A stretch of 10,019 bases of DNA from Akkermansiaceae bacterium (GCA_029288115.1 JARFPV010000322.1:1-10019), one strand, 5' to 3'. Numbered from the stretch's first letter, positions 1 through 7,319 are shown. The notes: a model not told the origin generated them from the letters alone. A program made the numbers and translations.

Positions 1-2
1 GT

Positions 3-455
3 ACAGGTCATGATGTGGCAGAGCTGGCAAACGCGGGGTTTCAAACCCTCGGATTGGATATCTCCCGGGTTGCGATTGACCGTGCGGAAAAATCCAATGC
101 GGTCGCGCGGTCGAGCTTTGTGCACGGCGATCTGTTTAATCCGGAATTAGAGGAAGACGGGTCATTTGACGTGGTTTGGGAGCACACTTGCTACTGTGCC
201 ATCCATCCGTCACGCCGTGATGACTACGTCAAGGCAGTGCGCCGACTGCTTCGTCCCGGAGGATTGCTTGTAGGGTTGTTTTTTACCGACACTCAGATGC
301 CGGAAGGAGAAGGGCCACCCTATGAAACAAGCCGTGACGAGGTGGTGGAGATGTTTTCACCCTATTTCTCTCTGGTCCTGGAGCAGGAGCCCCAGGCGTA
401 TTACCCGGGGCGCGAGGGCAGGGAGTGGTTGATGGCTTGGCGCCGCAATGCGTAG
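3..455 (+). CDS. TPMT-family SAM-dependent methyltransferase, 5' end outside window
   Basis: Class I S-adenosylmethionine methyltransferase of the thiopurine S-methyltransferase-like group; it probably methylates a small molecule in the cytoplasm, substrate unknown. The frame is open to the window edge, and its first codons read TGHDVAELANAGF, the end of the SAM-binding glycine loop (motif I). GLDIS, the acidic ribose-binding motif, follows. Then come FDVVWEHTCYCAIHPSRR, the TPMT-type motif IV, and LLRPGG. GPPYETS also matches the family's GPPF/Y segment. The C-terminus (WLMAWRRNA) looks complete with a TAG stop. A GTG at 15 is not the true start, because it would cut through the SAM-binding loop. 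The gene lies 49 bp upstream of the next plus-strand gene and may share its transcript. Family assignment is firm; the substrate cannot be told from sequence. Confidence 0.88.
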   Translation, partial: TGHDVAELANAGFQTLGLDISRVAIDRAEKSNAVARSSFVHGDLFNPELEEDGSFDVVWEHTCYCAIHPSRRDDYVKAVRRLLRPGGLLVGLFFTDTQMPEGEGPPYETSRDEVVEMFSPYFSLVLEQEPQAYYPGREGREWLMAWRRNA

Positions 456-504
456 TCGATGGTTGCATCACGCTTGCCGATCATGTAAGTCATTCTCTTC
501 TGAG

Positions 505-1275
505 ATGCGGAGCCTGCTCTATATTTGCCTGTTGATCCCACTGTTGGTGAGCTGCCACCGGATGGACACGCCATGTCACCGGGGTGCTCCTCGCTGGATC
601 AAGCCGACCAAAGAAGAGAGGGAAGCGCACAAAGTGCCGGTAAAAGACCGTGCGCGTTTTCAACTCATTGGTTCTCACACCAAGGGCACCGGAGACCCGA
701 ACCATCTTATAGGAGTCGTCCGTGAGGGTGATGTTGTGGCATACTGGATGACGGGGCGGCAGAAACGGAAAGAAATCCTCAAGGGCAACGTGCGTGCATC
801 ATTATATTTTATTTTGAGATATGCCCACCTTGCTGTTGCTGTTCGTAAGCAGAATGATGAGAAACTCAGACTGTACAGCAGCGAGGCACTTCGCGGTCCG
901 AACATGTTAGATGATCTGAGTGATATGAAGGACTATTCGTTTGATGTGTATCGTCTCGATAAAGCAGACCGACTCGACTTGAAACGCTTACGGGAATTTA
1001 CGGCCGTTTCAGTGGCAAAAAGCAATAAGTGGATTGGTTATAACTTCCTCGGGATGCTGGGGATCTGGAGTAACATGCTTGAGCCGGAGAGCCAGTCGGA
1101 TATAGGGAACGACTACATCTGCTCCACCTCGGTAGCGGCGGCACTGCACTACTCAGGGCTTGATCTCGATCGCGTGCGTTGCTGCGAAGCATTGAACATG
1201 ATCAGCCCAAAGAGAGTCTTGATGAGCCAGGGGCGTCTCTTTAAGCCCGGAGAGCCTAAATGCTGTAAGCCATGA
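505..1275 (+). CDS. Lipoprotein with permuted papain-like (YiiX/NlpC-P60 superfamily) hydrolase domain
   Basis: Predicted lipid-anchored hydrolase of 256 residues. The start chosen is ATG 505, because it gives a clean lipoprotein signal peptide (MRSLLYICLLIPLLVSC) with lipobox LVSC and lipidated Cys17. An upstream ATG at 448 overlaps the preceding gene and would add 19 residues ahead of the signal. The mature part has the element order of circularly permuted papain-like enzymes: EGDVVAYW, then YAHLAVAV with candidate catalytic His108, then LYSSEA with Glu127, and near the C-terminus YICSTSVAAAL with candidate nucleophile Cys206. In this superfamily (YiiX/YaeF, LRAT-like) members act as amidases, peptidases or lipid acyltransferases, so the substrate is open. 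Its stop overlaps the start of the PLD-family lipoprotein gene by ATGA, suggesting translational coupling and a shared envelope role. No clear Shine-Dalgarno is seen. The fold call rests on motif order read by eye. Confidence 0.75.
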   Translation: MRSLLYICLLIPLLVSCHRMDTPCHRGAPRWIKPTKEEREAHKVPVKDRARFQLIGSHTKGTGDPNHLIGVVREGDVVAYWMTGRQKRKEILKGNVRASLYFILRYAHLAVAVRKQNDEKLRLYSSEALRGPNMLDDLSDMKDYSFDVYRLDKADRLDLKRLREFTAVSVAKSNKWIGYNFLGMLGIWSNMLEPESQSDIGNDYICSTSVAAALHYSGLDLDRVRCCEALNMISPKRVLMSQGRLFKPGEPKCCKP

Positions 1276-2837
1276 GAATTGTCCACTACGTTGTAGTCAT
1301 GTGTGTCGCTGTGTGTGCCGTAAGCTGTCACACACTTCCCGAACCAGAAAGTAAAGTTTCGCAGGCATGCCAGTCGCCAGCGAAAGTAGGGACACTAGCA
1401 CGAGCAGCCAAAAAAATCCAGGGCGGTCGAGGTGCTTATGCCACTTCTGTAGTGCCGCTAATGTCCAGCAAAGACGCGCTAGAGAGTAGACTGGCGCTAA
1501 TCGATAGTGCGCAACGCTCACTCGAGATTCAGCTTTTTATCTGGATGGAGGATTACACGGGAAGACTCATCATGGAACGCGTGCTGATGGCGGCGGATCG
1601 TGGTGTGAAGGTGCGGGTGTTGTTAGATGATCTTATTTTAGGTATTTCCTACAATGACCGTGAGCTCGCAGCCATTGCATCACACCCTAATGTTGAGTTG
1701 CGCTTGTATAACCCGAACAAACTGCGTGACAGAATGCTGCCGAAATCCCTCGATTTGGTTCTGAACACCGACCAGCGCAATCAGCGCATGCATAACAAGA
1801 CCATCATTGCGGATGGGGTCCTTGCAATTCTCTCAGGAAGAAATATTGGTGATCACTATTTTGGTTATGGGGATCGATATAATCTGGTGGATTTTGGCGC
1901 GATGTTCTCTGGCTCGATCATGGCAGATATTAGGCATGGATTTGACCGATACTGGGACAGCGCACCGACTTATGATACTCGAGCGTTCATCCGCTCGGGA
2001 AGAAGCATGCCGTTAGAAAAATTTCGCAACTTGGCGCGGGAGAAAATTTCCCATGAAAAAGTTGCAGTTGACCGACGAATTCCTCTAGCACGCCAGGACT
2101 GGAGTCGGTGGTTCTCGGCTGCCGCGACGCGTGCTCACGGTAGTCGTGCCGATTATGTTGAAGATGCGCCTGAGATTCCAAGTCCGAGTCGACCGGTTAT
2201 TGAGGAAATTATCCGGCAGTGTGAGAGGAGCCGCAAAGAAATCATGATGGTTACTCCATATCTCGTGCCAGACGAGCGTGTAATGACGATGTTGCGAGGG
2301 GTTCGTGCCCGCGGGGTGCGTGTGGTATTGCTTGTGCCTACGGTTGCTTCCAATAATCATCTCGTTGTCCACAATCAGTATCAGAAGTATCGCAAGACCT
2401 TGCTTCGCATGGGTGTGGAGATTTATGAGTTCAAACACCGGCCCGGTAGCAGTATGACGCACTACATTAACGAAGGTGAAAACCACACTCCCAAAGTGGG
2501 ATTACACGTGAAACTCGTGGTGGTCGATTCGAGCATCACCTACCTAGGAAGCATGAACTTTGACGGCAGGGCCATGTTTGTGAATACCGAGGAGGGGGCA
2601 ATTATTCATTCAAAATCCTTTGCCATGGAACTTCGACAATGGGTGAATTTGCTCAAGAGCCGCGAAAATGCATGGCGGCTTGATCTCAGGAAGGACGGGC
2701 GCATCACATGGCTATCTGGCCGGCAGTTTCGGAACCGCGAGCCGTCACTCGATTTTTTTCAAGCGACTCTAGAGTATATAGTTAGGCCACTCAGCCTGAG
2801 GCACAGTATCTTTCCTGATAAGCGGGTGTATGAGTGA
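1272..2837 (+). CDS. Phospholipase D-family lipoprotein, cardiolipin synthase (ClsC/YmdC)-like
   Basis: A 521-residue member of the phospholipase D superfamily with two HKD motifs. These enzymes transfer or hydrolyse phosphatidyl groups through a phosphohistidine intermediate; ClsC-like members make cardiolipin. HKD1 has His174, Lys176 and Asp181 followed by SGRNIG. HKD2 has His412, Lys414 and Asp419 followed by GSMNFDGR. Both sets look intact, so the enzyme should be active. The N-terminus is a lipoprotein signal ending AVSC (Cys19), which puts the enzyme on a periplasmic membrane face. It lacks the two N-terminal transmembrane helices of ClsA-type synthases, and the overall pattern is nearest ClsC/YmdC-like proteins. 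The ATG overlaps the previous stop (ATGA), implying coupled translation. The TGA stop abuts the stop of the convergent CAP gene. It could instead be a hydrolytic phospholipase D; sequence alone does not separate the two. Confidence 0.88.
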   Translation: MRIVHYVVVMCVAVCAVSCHTLPEPESKVSQACQSPAKVGTLARAAKKIQGGRGAYATSVVPLMSSKDALESRLALIDSAQRSLEIQLFIWMEDYTGRLIMERVLMAADRGVKVRVLLDDLILGISYNDRELAAIASHPNVELRLYNPNKLRDRMLPKSLDLVLNTDQRNQRMHNKTIIADGVLAILSGRNIGDHYFGYGDRYNLVDFGAMFSGSIMADIRHGFDRYWDSAPTYDTRAFIRSGRSMPLEKFRNLAREKISHEKVAVDRRIPLARQDWSRWFSAAATRAHGSRADYVEDAPEIPSPSRPVIEEIIRQCERSRKEIMMVTPYLVPDERVMTMLRGVRARGVRVVLLVPTVASNNHLVVHNQYQKYRKTLLRMGVEIYEFKHRPGSSMTHYINEGENHTPKVGLHVKLVVVDSSITYLGSMNFDGRAMFVNTEEGAIIHSKSFAMELRQWVNLLKSRENAWRLDLRKDGRITWLSGRQFRNREPSLDFFQATLEYIVRPLSLRHSIFPDKRVYE

Positions 2838-3335
2838 TTAGGTGCCGCCCGGGGCAGCGAACACCGCTGTCCAGTAGTCGCCAGAGCGTGAGATGCCGAC
2901 GCGGGTGTATTTTTTGCTAAGCATGTTGGTTTTGTGGCCACCGCTGTTGAGCCAAAGCCGGAAAACGGTCGCTGCATCGGGAGCGAGAGCAATGTTTTCC
3001 GCTGAGTGCGAGGATGGGTAACCATATCTGGCCATGCGTTCTGAGAAATCACTGCCGTCTTTGCCGCGATGAGCAAAGTAATCATGCTGCACCATCGAGT
3101 CCGAATGGTCTCTAGCCGCCGATACCAAGCGCGCATCGACGACGAATGGTGAGCGCCCGGTGGTTTTGCGATACCGATTGATTGAATCTAACAGAAATAC
3201 ACAACTGTCTGAGGAGAGGTCAGCAGCAGGCTGTGGAAGAACTGCTTTTGAAGATTGCGGATTGCATGCGGTCAAAAATAAGCTCATCGAGCTTAGTGTA
3301 ATGACTGCAGTGATTTTTGTGAAGCAGGAGGCCAA
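2838..3335 (-). CDS. CAP/SCP-domain lipoprotein (YkwD-like), probable TTG start
   Basis: Predicted lipoprotein of 165 residues carrying one CAP (cysteine-rich secretory protein/SCP) domain. The start chosen is TTG at 3335: it gives a short basic N-region, a hydrophobic stretch (ITAVITLSSMSLFLTAC) and lipobox LTAC with Cys24. The open frame runs upstream to 3623, but those 96 residues overlap the TMEM43 gene in another frame and look non-biological; the internal ATG at residue 17 would leave too short a signal. CAP hallmarks are INRYR, the DYFAHRG His (His89), SAENIA (Glu113) and SGGHKTNML (His134), which together line the typical cavity. Bacterial CAP domains are secreted; their biochemical role is mostly unsettled. 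TTG follows the TMEM43 stop by two bases, so translation is probably coupled. The TAA stop abuts the TGA of the convergent PLD gene. Family call firm, start moderately sure. Confidence 0.82.
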   Translation of the reverse strand: MASCFTKITAVITLSSMSLFLTACNPQSSKAVLPQPAADLSSDSCVFLLDSINRYRKTTGRSPFVVDARLVSAARDHSDSMVQHDYFAHRGKDGSDFSERMARYGYPSSHSAENIALAPDAATVFRLWLNSGGHKTNMLSKKYTRVGISRSGDYWTAVFAAPGGT

Positions 3336-3337
3336 AG

Positions 3338-4492
3338 TTATGCGTTCGCTTTTTTCTGTGCCATCACCTTCTTGATCAGTAGTGCGATGCCGACACCCGC
3401 TAAGATGAGCAGTGGGACACCTATCAGCGGACGATAGAATATCCAAGCCACTGCGATCGTTATCAGCGAAAGGGGTGCGGCTAACAAGAATGCTACGATG
3501 CCGGTGCCAACACCCACGATACTGCCCGCGATGGGCAATACATCCGCTACCACGGAGAGTGGTTTGAAGATCAGGCTGAACCCAAAGAACATCACGATGA
3601 AACCAACGACGCGTAAAATCCAAGTGAGCATTTTGTTGCTGTCTTGGGCGCTGGTAAACATCGAGTCCGCAGTGTGGGTGCCGATTTTAAGCATGTTGAT
3701 AGTGGTGCCCGAGTCACCGGTAAAGGGGGTGAAAGAATTTCCGTTTTGCTTGGCAATAACACTGACATCAGTGGGCATCGCGGCTTGGAACGATACCTTG
3801 ACGTCGCCGATGGCCGGAGAGGTTGGATTCTCTCCGAGGTAGAATTGACCGTTATTGAATTTGGCTTCTCGACCACTGATGGTAGGTGCTTGGCTCGCAG
3901 GGGCGGTTGCGGAGAAGGAGGAGAAGTTATTGATTTGCGCGATCAGGTCTGAGCTGAGGGTGTATCCTCCGACGGTAATTGGCGAGGCCGTCCACGACTG
4001 GGATTTGAGAGGAGGAGCTGGGTTGTTGTGGCCGTCTGGTTTCTTGAATTTTCCCGAATCAATCCGGCCTTCAGCCCAGACTTTTTCGTAGGTGTAGGTT
4101 TTGGTGGTTTCTTCCGAACCGCCGATTTTTTTCTTGGATTCGCTCTTCACGTTTTCCTTCCACTGATACATTTCCACCTTACGGTTAAGCTTGAGTGCCT
4201 CAACGTTGACCTGGAACGTGTCGTCACTAAGCGTTCCTTGGGATGTCGCTTTGCCACTAATGTGGATGAGCTTGCCTTCGTTGCCGCTATCAACGTTAGC
4301 AGCATCGGCGGATACGCACTCTTTCGCTCCTTGCTCGAGATCCTTGCGGGTTTTGACAGCCCGGCCTTCGTTCCAAAATAAAACAGGGAAGGCGACGATA
4401 ACCATGACCATCCCTATGAGGATGCCTTTGATTGAATTTCCAATGCGGCTGAACCAGCCTGTGGTGGTGGTTTCTGTAAAACTATCAGACAT
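3338..4492 (-). CDS. TMEM43 (LUMA) family membrane protein
   Basis: A 384-residue membrane protein of the TMEM43 family, named after the human inner-nuclear-membrane protein LUMA; the bacterial function is not established. The layout is characteristic. There is one hydrophobic helix near the N-terminus (about residues 21-40, ending FPVLFWNEGRAV). A large soluble central region (about 45-285) follows, with the family signature RKVEMYQWKE and later WTASPITVGGYTLS. A C-terminal cluster of about four hydrophobic segments (roughly 288-309, 318-338, 340-353, 356-373) ends in a lysine-rich tail. The FNEGRAV-type motif just after the first helix is a strong family marker. ATG at 4492 is the first start, without an obvious ribosome binding site. 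The stop sits two bases before the CAP lipoprotein start, so the pair is probably one operon, with the central domain likely in the periplasm. Confidence 0.88.
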   Translation of the reverse strand: MSDSFTETTTTGWFSRIGNSIKGILIGMVMVIVAFPVLFWNEGRAVKTRKDLEQGAKECVSADAANVDSGNEGKLIHISGKATSQGTLSDDTFQVNVEALKLNRKVEMYQWKENVKSESKKKIGGSEETTKTYTYEKVWAEGRIDSGKFKKPDGHNNPAPPLKSQSWTASPITVGGYTLSSDLIAQINNFSSFSATAPASQAPTISGREAKFNNGQFYLGENPTSPAIGDVKVSFQAAMPTDVSVIAKQNGNSFTPFTGDSGTTINMLKIGTHTADSMFTSAQDSNKMLTWILRVVGFIVMFFGFSLIFKPLSVVADVLPIAGSIVGVGTGIVAFLLAAPLSLITIAVAWIFYRPLIGVPLLILAGVGIALLIKKVMAQKKANA

Positions 4493-4542
4493 GCGAACAC
4501 TCTAGTGAGTTTGGCATGCGAGGTAAATAGAAAACATGCAAC

Positions 4543-5133
4543 TCAGGGTTTGCGGAACACGGCGATGTGTCTGTCCACAGATTTTCCTGGTGCATCTAAC
4601 AATATTCTTGAATCCGGATTGCGGATGTCAGTGACCAACTCGGCGCCGAGCGACTGAATGGCCTCAAGTGCCTGCTTATGTTCGCGATCGAAGTAGGATG
4701 TGATGACCATCATGCCGTCTTCATCGAGTCGATGGAGTGCCTGATCGTAGATTTCTTTCCAGGTGGTGTCGCCATTCCAGTAATTCTGATGCCGCATAAA
4801 TACGACGTCAAAGTCATCGCGCAGTTGTTTCAGTGTGTTGAGCTGAGTGCCGTTCTGAACGTGGAACTCAGCTTCCGCATTGTCTGGTAGGAGTTTTTTC
4901 CATCGTTCCCGCGCAATATCCAGTTCCCTGTCCCTGATGTCCATCCCGGTGATCTCGATGCCGTTTTTTCCAAACACATCTGCAAGCACACTGGTCTCGT
5001 CAGCTCTACCGCAGGCAAGGTTAAGCAGGCTGACAGGCTCGTCCCCATTTTCCTTTCCAATAGCCTGCGACAGCAGAAGCCGAAGCTGCTGCATGTCTTT
5101 GTTGGTGTGTGTATTGCGGAATGCTTCGGTCAC
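4543..5133 (-). CDS. Class I SAM-dependent methyltransferase, substrate unknown
   Basis: A 196-residue soluble protein with a Rossmann-type methyltransferase core. SAM-binding motif I is LLNLACGRADE (about residues 37-47). The acidic motif II is GMDIRD (63-68). FHVQNGTQL near 90 fits the adenine-contacting strand, and FDVVFMRHQNYW (108-119) occupies the motif IV position at the active site. The C-terminal part (GMMVITSYFDREH) is the usual post-motif strand. The chosen GTG start at 5133 follows an in-frame TAG at 5143-5145; ATG at 5094 (residue 14) would also keep the whole core. It shares its strand with the TMEM43 gene, 50 bp upstream of it, and is divergent from the DUF1080 gene across an 88-bp gap. 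I cannot name the substrate; the HQNYW segment is not diagnostic of a family I know. Confidence 0.8.
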   Translation of the reverse strand: MTEAFRNTHTNKDMQQLRLLLSQAIGKENGDEPVSLLNLACGRADETSVLADVFGKNGIEITGMDIRDRELDIARERWKKLLPDNAEAEFHVQNGTQLNTLKQLRDDFDVVFMRHQNYWNGDTTWKEIYDQALHRLDEDGMMVITSYFDREHKQALEAIQSLGAELVTDIRNPDSRILLDAPGKSVDRHIAVFRKP

Positions 5134-5221
5134 GGGGGAAACCTAAGCACACAGGTGTTTTCATCCCAAGGGAAATAAAAAATGTCTCGCCACTTTGTTG
5201 AATTGGATGCATCAATAGAGC

Positions 5222-6001
5222 ATGTATATGACTCAGAGTATTGCTGCGATCTTCGTCTTGGCTGTTTCACTCACGGCTTGTAATGCCGGCCACCATAAGA
5301 AGGGTGAGAATAAGGAAGGAGGGAAAGGCGAGTGGATTCAGTTGTTCAATGGTAAGAACCTCGACGGCTGGACTCCCAAATTTAAAGGGCACGACGCCGG
5401 TGTGAATTATAAGGATACATTCGTGGTGGAAAACGGGTTGCTACGGGTGAAGTATGACAACTATGAGAAATGGGACGGGACATTTGGTCACCTCTTCTAC
5501 AAGTCGGAGTTTTCCCATTATATTCTGCGCTGTGAGTATCGCTTTGTCGGTGATCAGGTCAAGGGAGGCCCTGGCTGGGCAACAAGGAATAATGGCTTCA
5601 TGATTCATGGGCAGTCACTCGCCACCATGAAAAAGGACCAGAGTTTTCCGACATCAATCGAGGTGCAACTGCTTGGAGGCACTCCCGGTGGCAAGGAAAA
5701 GCGCTCAACCATGAACCTTTGCACTCCGGGAACACACGTCGTGCTGAATGACAAGCTCGACAAGCGGCATTGCATTAGCTCAGGCGGTCCAACATTCCAC
5801 GGCGAGAAGTGGGTTAGCGTAGAGATCGAGGTGCGTGGTAGTGAACTGATCAAGCATAAGGTGGATGGCAAGGTGGTTATGGAATATAAGGCGCCACAAT
5901 TGAATGACGGAACCTTATTAGAAAAAGGAACCGTTTCCATTCAGGCTGAAACTCATCCGATCGACTTCCGTAAGATCGAGGTCAAGGTGCTCAAAAAATA
6001 G
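5222..6001 (+). CDS. DUF1080 (3-keto-disaccharide hydrolase-type) lipoprotein
   Basis: A 259-residue lipoprotein whose mature part is a single DUF1080 domain, a concanavalin/LamG-like beta-sandwich common in Planctomycetota, Verrucomicrobiota and Bacteroidota. Characterised members hydrolyse 3-keto-glycosides; others may only bind carbohydrate. Hallmarks are WIQLFNGKNLDGW (residues 38-50), FVVENGLLRV, LFYKSEFSHYILRCEYRF, the NNGFMIHG segment and SIEVQLLGG (145-153), with HKVDGKVVMEYK near the end. The signal peptide ends SLTAC (lipidated Cys20), followed by a charged His/Lys/Glu/Gly-rich linker (about 21-36). ATG 5222 is used; ATG 5228 is equally possible, and AGAG lies too close for a normal ribosome site. 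The secreted thioredoxin-like gene begins 55 bp downstream on the same strand, so they could be co-transcribed. Family call is firm; enzymatic activity is inferred. Confidence 0.9.
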   Translation: MYMTQSIAAIFVLAVSLTACNAGHHKKGENKEGGKGEWIQLFNGKNLDGWTPKFKGHDAGVNYKDTFVVENGLLRVKYDNYEKWDGTFGHLFYKSEFSHYILRCEYRFVGDQVKGGPGWATRNNGFMIHGQSLATMKKDQSFPTSIEVQLLGGTPGGKEKRSTMNLCTPGTHVVLNDKLDKRHCISSGGPTFHGEKWVSVEIEVRGSELIKHKVDGKVVMEYKAPQLNDGTLLEKGTVSIQAETHPIDFRKIEVKVLKK

Positions 6002-6056
6002 CTTCCTGCTCATCCTTGGTGGACAAACCATTTCATTGAAAGTAAAGTGCGTCGTT

Positions 6057-7319
6057 ATGATGCGCTCTATTTTCAATTTAATGGCTATGGCATGTGTCGT
6101 TCATTCTGCTGTGGCAAAGGTGCCGGAGTCACTGACGTGGAAGAACTTTGATGAGATTTCTGATTATGTTCGCCTTAAGAAGAACGATCTGAATTACCAG
6201 AAGATCTCCTGGTTCTCTACAGTGATTGACGGCCAGCGGGAGGCACAGAAGCAGGACAAACCACTGCTGCTCTGGCTGTATTTTGGTGATCCGCGCGCGA
6301 ACTGCTGACAGAATGGTGTGAAAACAAGACAGTTCGTCTTTAACGATGCCGAAGTGGCCGAGTTTGTAAAAAAGAACTTTGTCTCTGTCGCTGCCAGTGA
6401 TGTCGATTACAACAACCTGCCTGACGATGCTAAAGCAAAGGGTGAGTTCCAGTTTCTAAGAAAATCACTCACCGGTGCTGCAAATGGAATTCATCAGGGG
6501 ATTTACGTGGTCACGCCATCAGGGAAGTTCATTAAACGCTGCAATGCAGGGTGGCCTCACATCGATACTCGGAAATGCCATGACCTGCTCAAGGAGTCGT
6601 TGAACACATTCCGGTCGATGCCCAAAGCGGAACGTCTCGCGACACAGCCGCTTTCACAGGATCAGCGGTCGATGCATCGCAAGGACATGGTGCAGCCGCC
6701 TGCCAGCTGGACAAAAATCCGCACCACGACGCGTAGCTATCCGTTTTCGCCTATGGAGCTTTTTGATCAACGCCACCCAGACTATTACAAGCTGGATCGC
6801 CTGTGGTTAACACCTGAAACTGCTCGCACACTTGTGCCACAGCAACTTGAGGTGGGGAAGACATCAGATGTAGGTAGTAGAGTGTTGCGTCACTTCTCTA
6901 TGGATAATCACACGATGCTTGGCTGTGCGCCTTGGTCGGATTCGGCAGTAAAAAAGGCACGTCTCCGGGTTAAGATCATAGCCGCAAAAGGACAGCTCTA
7001 TCAGCTTCGATACGAAGGAGGACTCCATCTCGACTCAGACTCCCGTTGGAATAAATCTGCATACCAGGGTAAATTGTTAGGTAAGGCGGTGTGGGATGAT
7101 GAGGGTGAAAAATTCAAAAGCCTGCACTGGGTCACCTATGGTGAGCGTAACCAGCGTGAACTACGTAGGAACGAAACTCGCGGCAATGTTCACATCACCC
7201 ACGTCGGCAGTGTGTTCGAGCTCGACCCGGTGTTGCCGAACGACCGAGGCATTACTCCACATAGTTGGGCGTACGGATATTCGCGCGAAATGAAGGCGCA
7301 GGCGGGTGCTGAAAAATAA
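6057..7319 (+). CDS. Secreted thioredoxin-like protein with in-frame TGA: probable selenoprotein (Cys83-Sec84)
   Basis: One 420-residue reading frame interrupted only by TGA at 6306-6308. The start chosen is ATG 6057 (a second ATG follows at once; a TTG at 6036 is less likely), giving a signal peptide that ends AVA before Lys20 or nearby. Residues about 45-190 resemble a thioredoxin fold: DGQREAQKQDKPLLLWLYFGDP leads to ANC-TGA-QNGVKTRQFVFNDAEVAEFVKKNFVSV, and later GIYVVTPSGKFIKR matches the strand after the active-site helix. The TGA falls where redox cysteines sit, directly after Cys83, and homology-like sequence continues in the same frame on both sides. Residues about 197-420 form a second domain I do not recognise, with DRLWLT, WNKSAYQGKLLGKAVWDDEGEKF and HVGSVFELDPV. 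Read with selenocysteine, it would be a periplasmic or secreted oxidoreductase. The alternative is a nonsense-mutated pseudogene. Conventional calling would give two proteins, ending at 6308 and starting at GTG 6318. Confidence 0.75.
6306..6308 (+). other. In-frame TGA, candidate selenocysteine codon
   Basis: This TGA lies between AAC TGC and CAG AAT in a frame that is otherwise open from 6057 to 7317. Other genes here end normally at TGA (1273-1275, 2835-2837, 9890-9892, and 4543-4545 on the minus strand), so the organism does not read TGA as sense in general. A dedicated recoding event or a nonsense mutation are the options. The position next to a Cys in a thioredoxin-like domain favours selenocysteine. 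Confidence 0.65.
6315..6350 (+). promoter_or_regulatory. Candidate bacterial SECIS stem-loop
   Basis: Immediately 3' of the TGA, inside the coding sequence, the RNA can fold into a hairpin. The upper stem AAGAC (6326-6330) pairs perfectly with GUCUU (6336-6340) around the five-base loop AGUUC. A lower stem pairs GGUGU (6315-6319) with AUGCC (6346-6350), including two G-U pairs, separated by an A-rich internal loop. Known bacterial SECIS elements for SelB are hairpins in this location with a G near the start of the apical loop. Here loop base 2 is G followed by U, and the loop starts 22 bases after the TGA. The upper stem is short, and pairing was done by eye, so chance cannot be excluded. Confidence 0.5.

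Noticed and set aside
2085..2486. 133-residue minus-strand open frame inside the PLD gene
   Set aside because: It is antisense to the region leading into the second HKD motif, has low-complexity shadow composition and no recognisable motifs.
2841..2858. TGCC-GCCCGG-GGCA hairpin as a terminator between the convergent PLD and CAP genes
   Set aside because: The stem is only four bases, it lies in CAP coding sequence and lacks a T tract.
3336..3623. N-terminal 96-residue extension of the CAP protein
   Set aside because: It overlaps the TMEM43 coding sequence in another frame, has no domain-like character, and would bury the lipoprotein signal.
4508..4545. GCATG...CATGC hairpin in the 50-bp gap before the TMEM43 gene
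   Set aside because: The stem is five bases with a long loop and no T run, so it is not convincing as a terminator.
6306..6308. Genome-wide reassignment of TGA to a sense codon
   Set aside because: Several other genes in the window stop at TGA at sensible positions (1273, 2835, 9890, and 4543 on the minus strand).
6300..6320. Frameshift as the cause of the interrupted gene
   Set aside because: The sequence on both sides of the TGA is in the same frame, so no insertion or deletion is needed; only the TGA codon interrupts it.
6318..7319. Separate gene starting at GTG 6318, independent of the upstream frame
   Set aside because: It would begin inside a thioredoxin-like domain without a signal peptide or ribosome site, and it is in the same frame as the upstream part across a single TGA.
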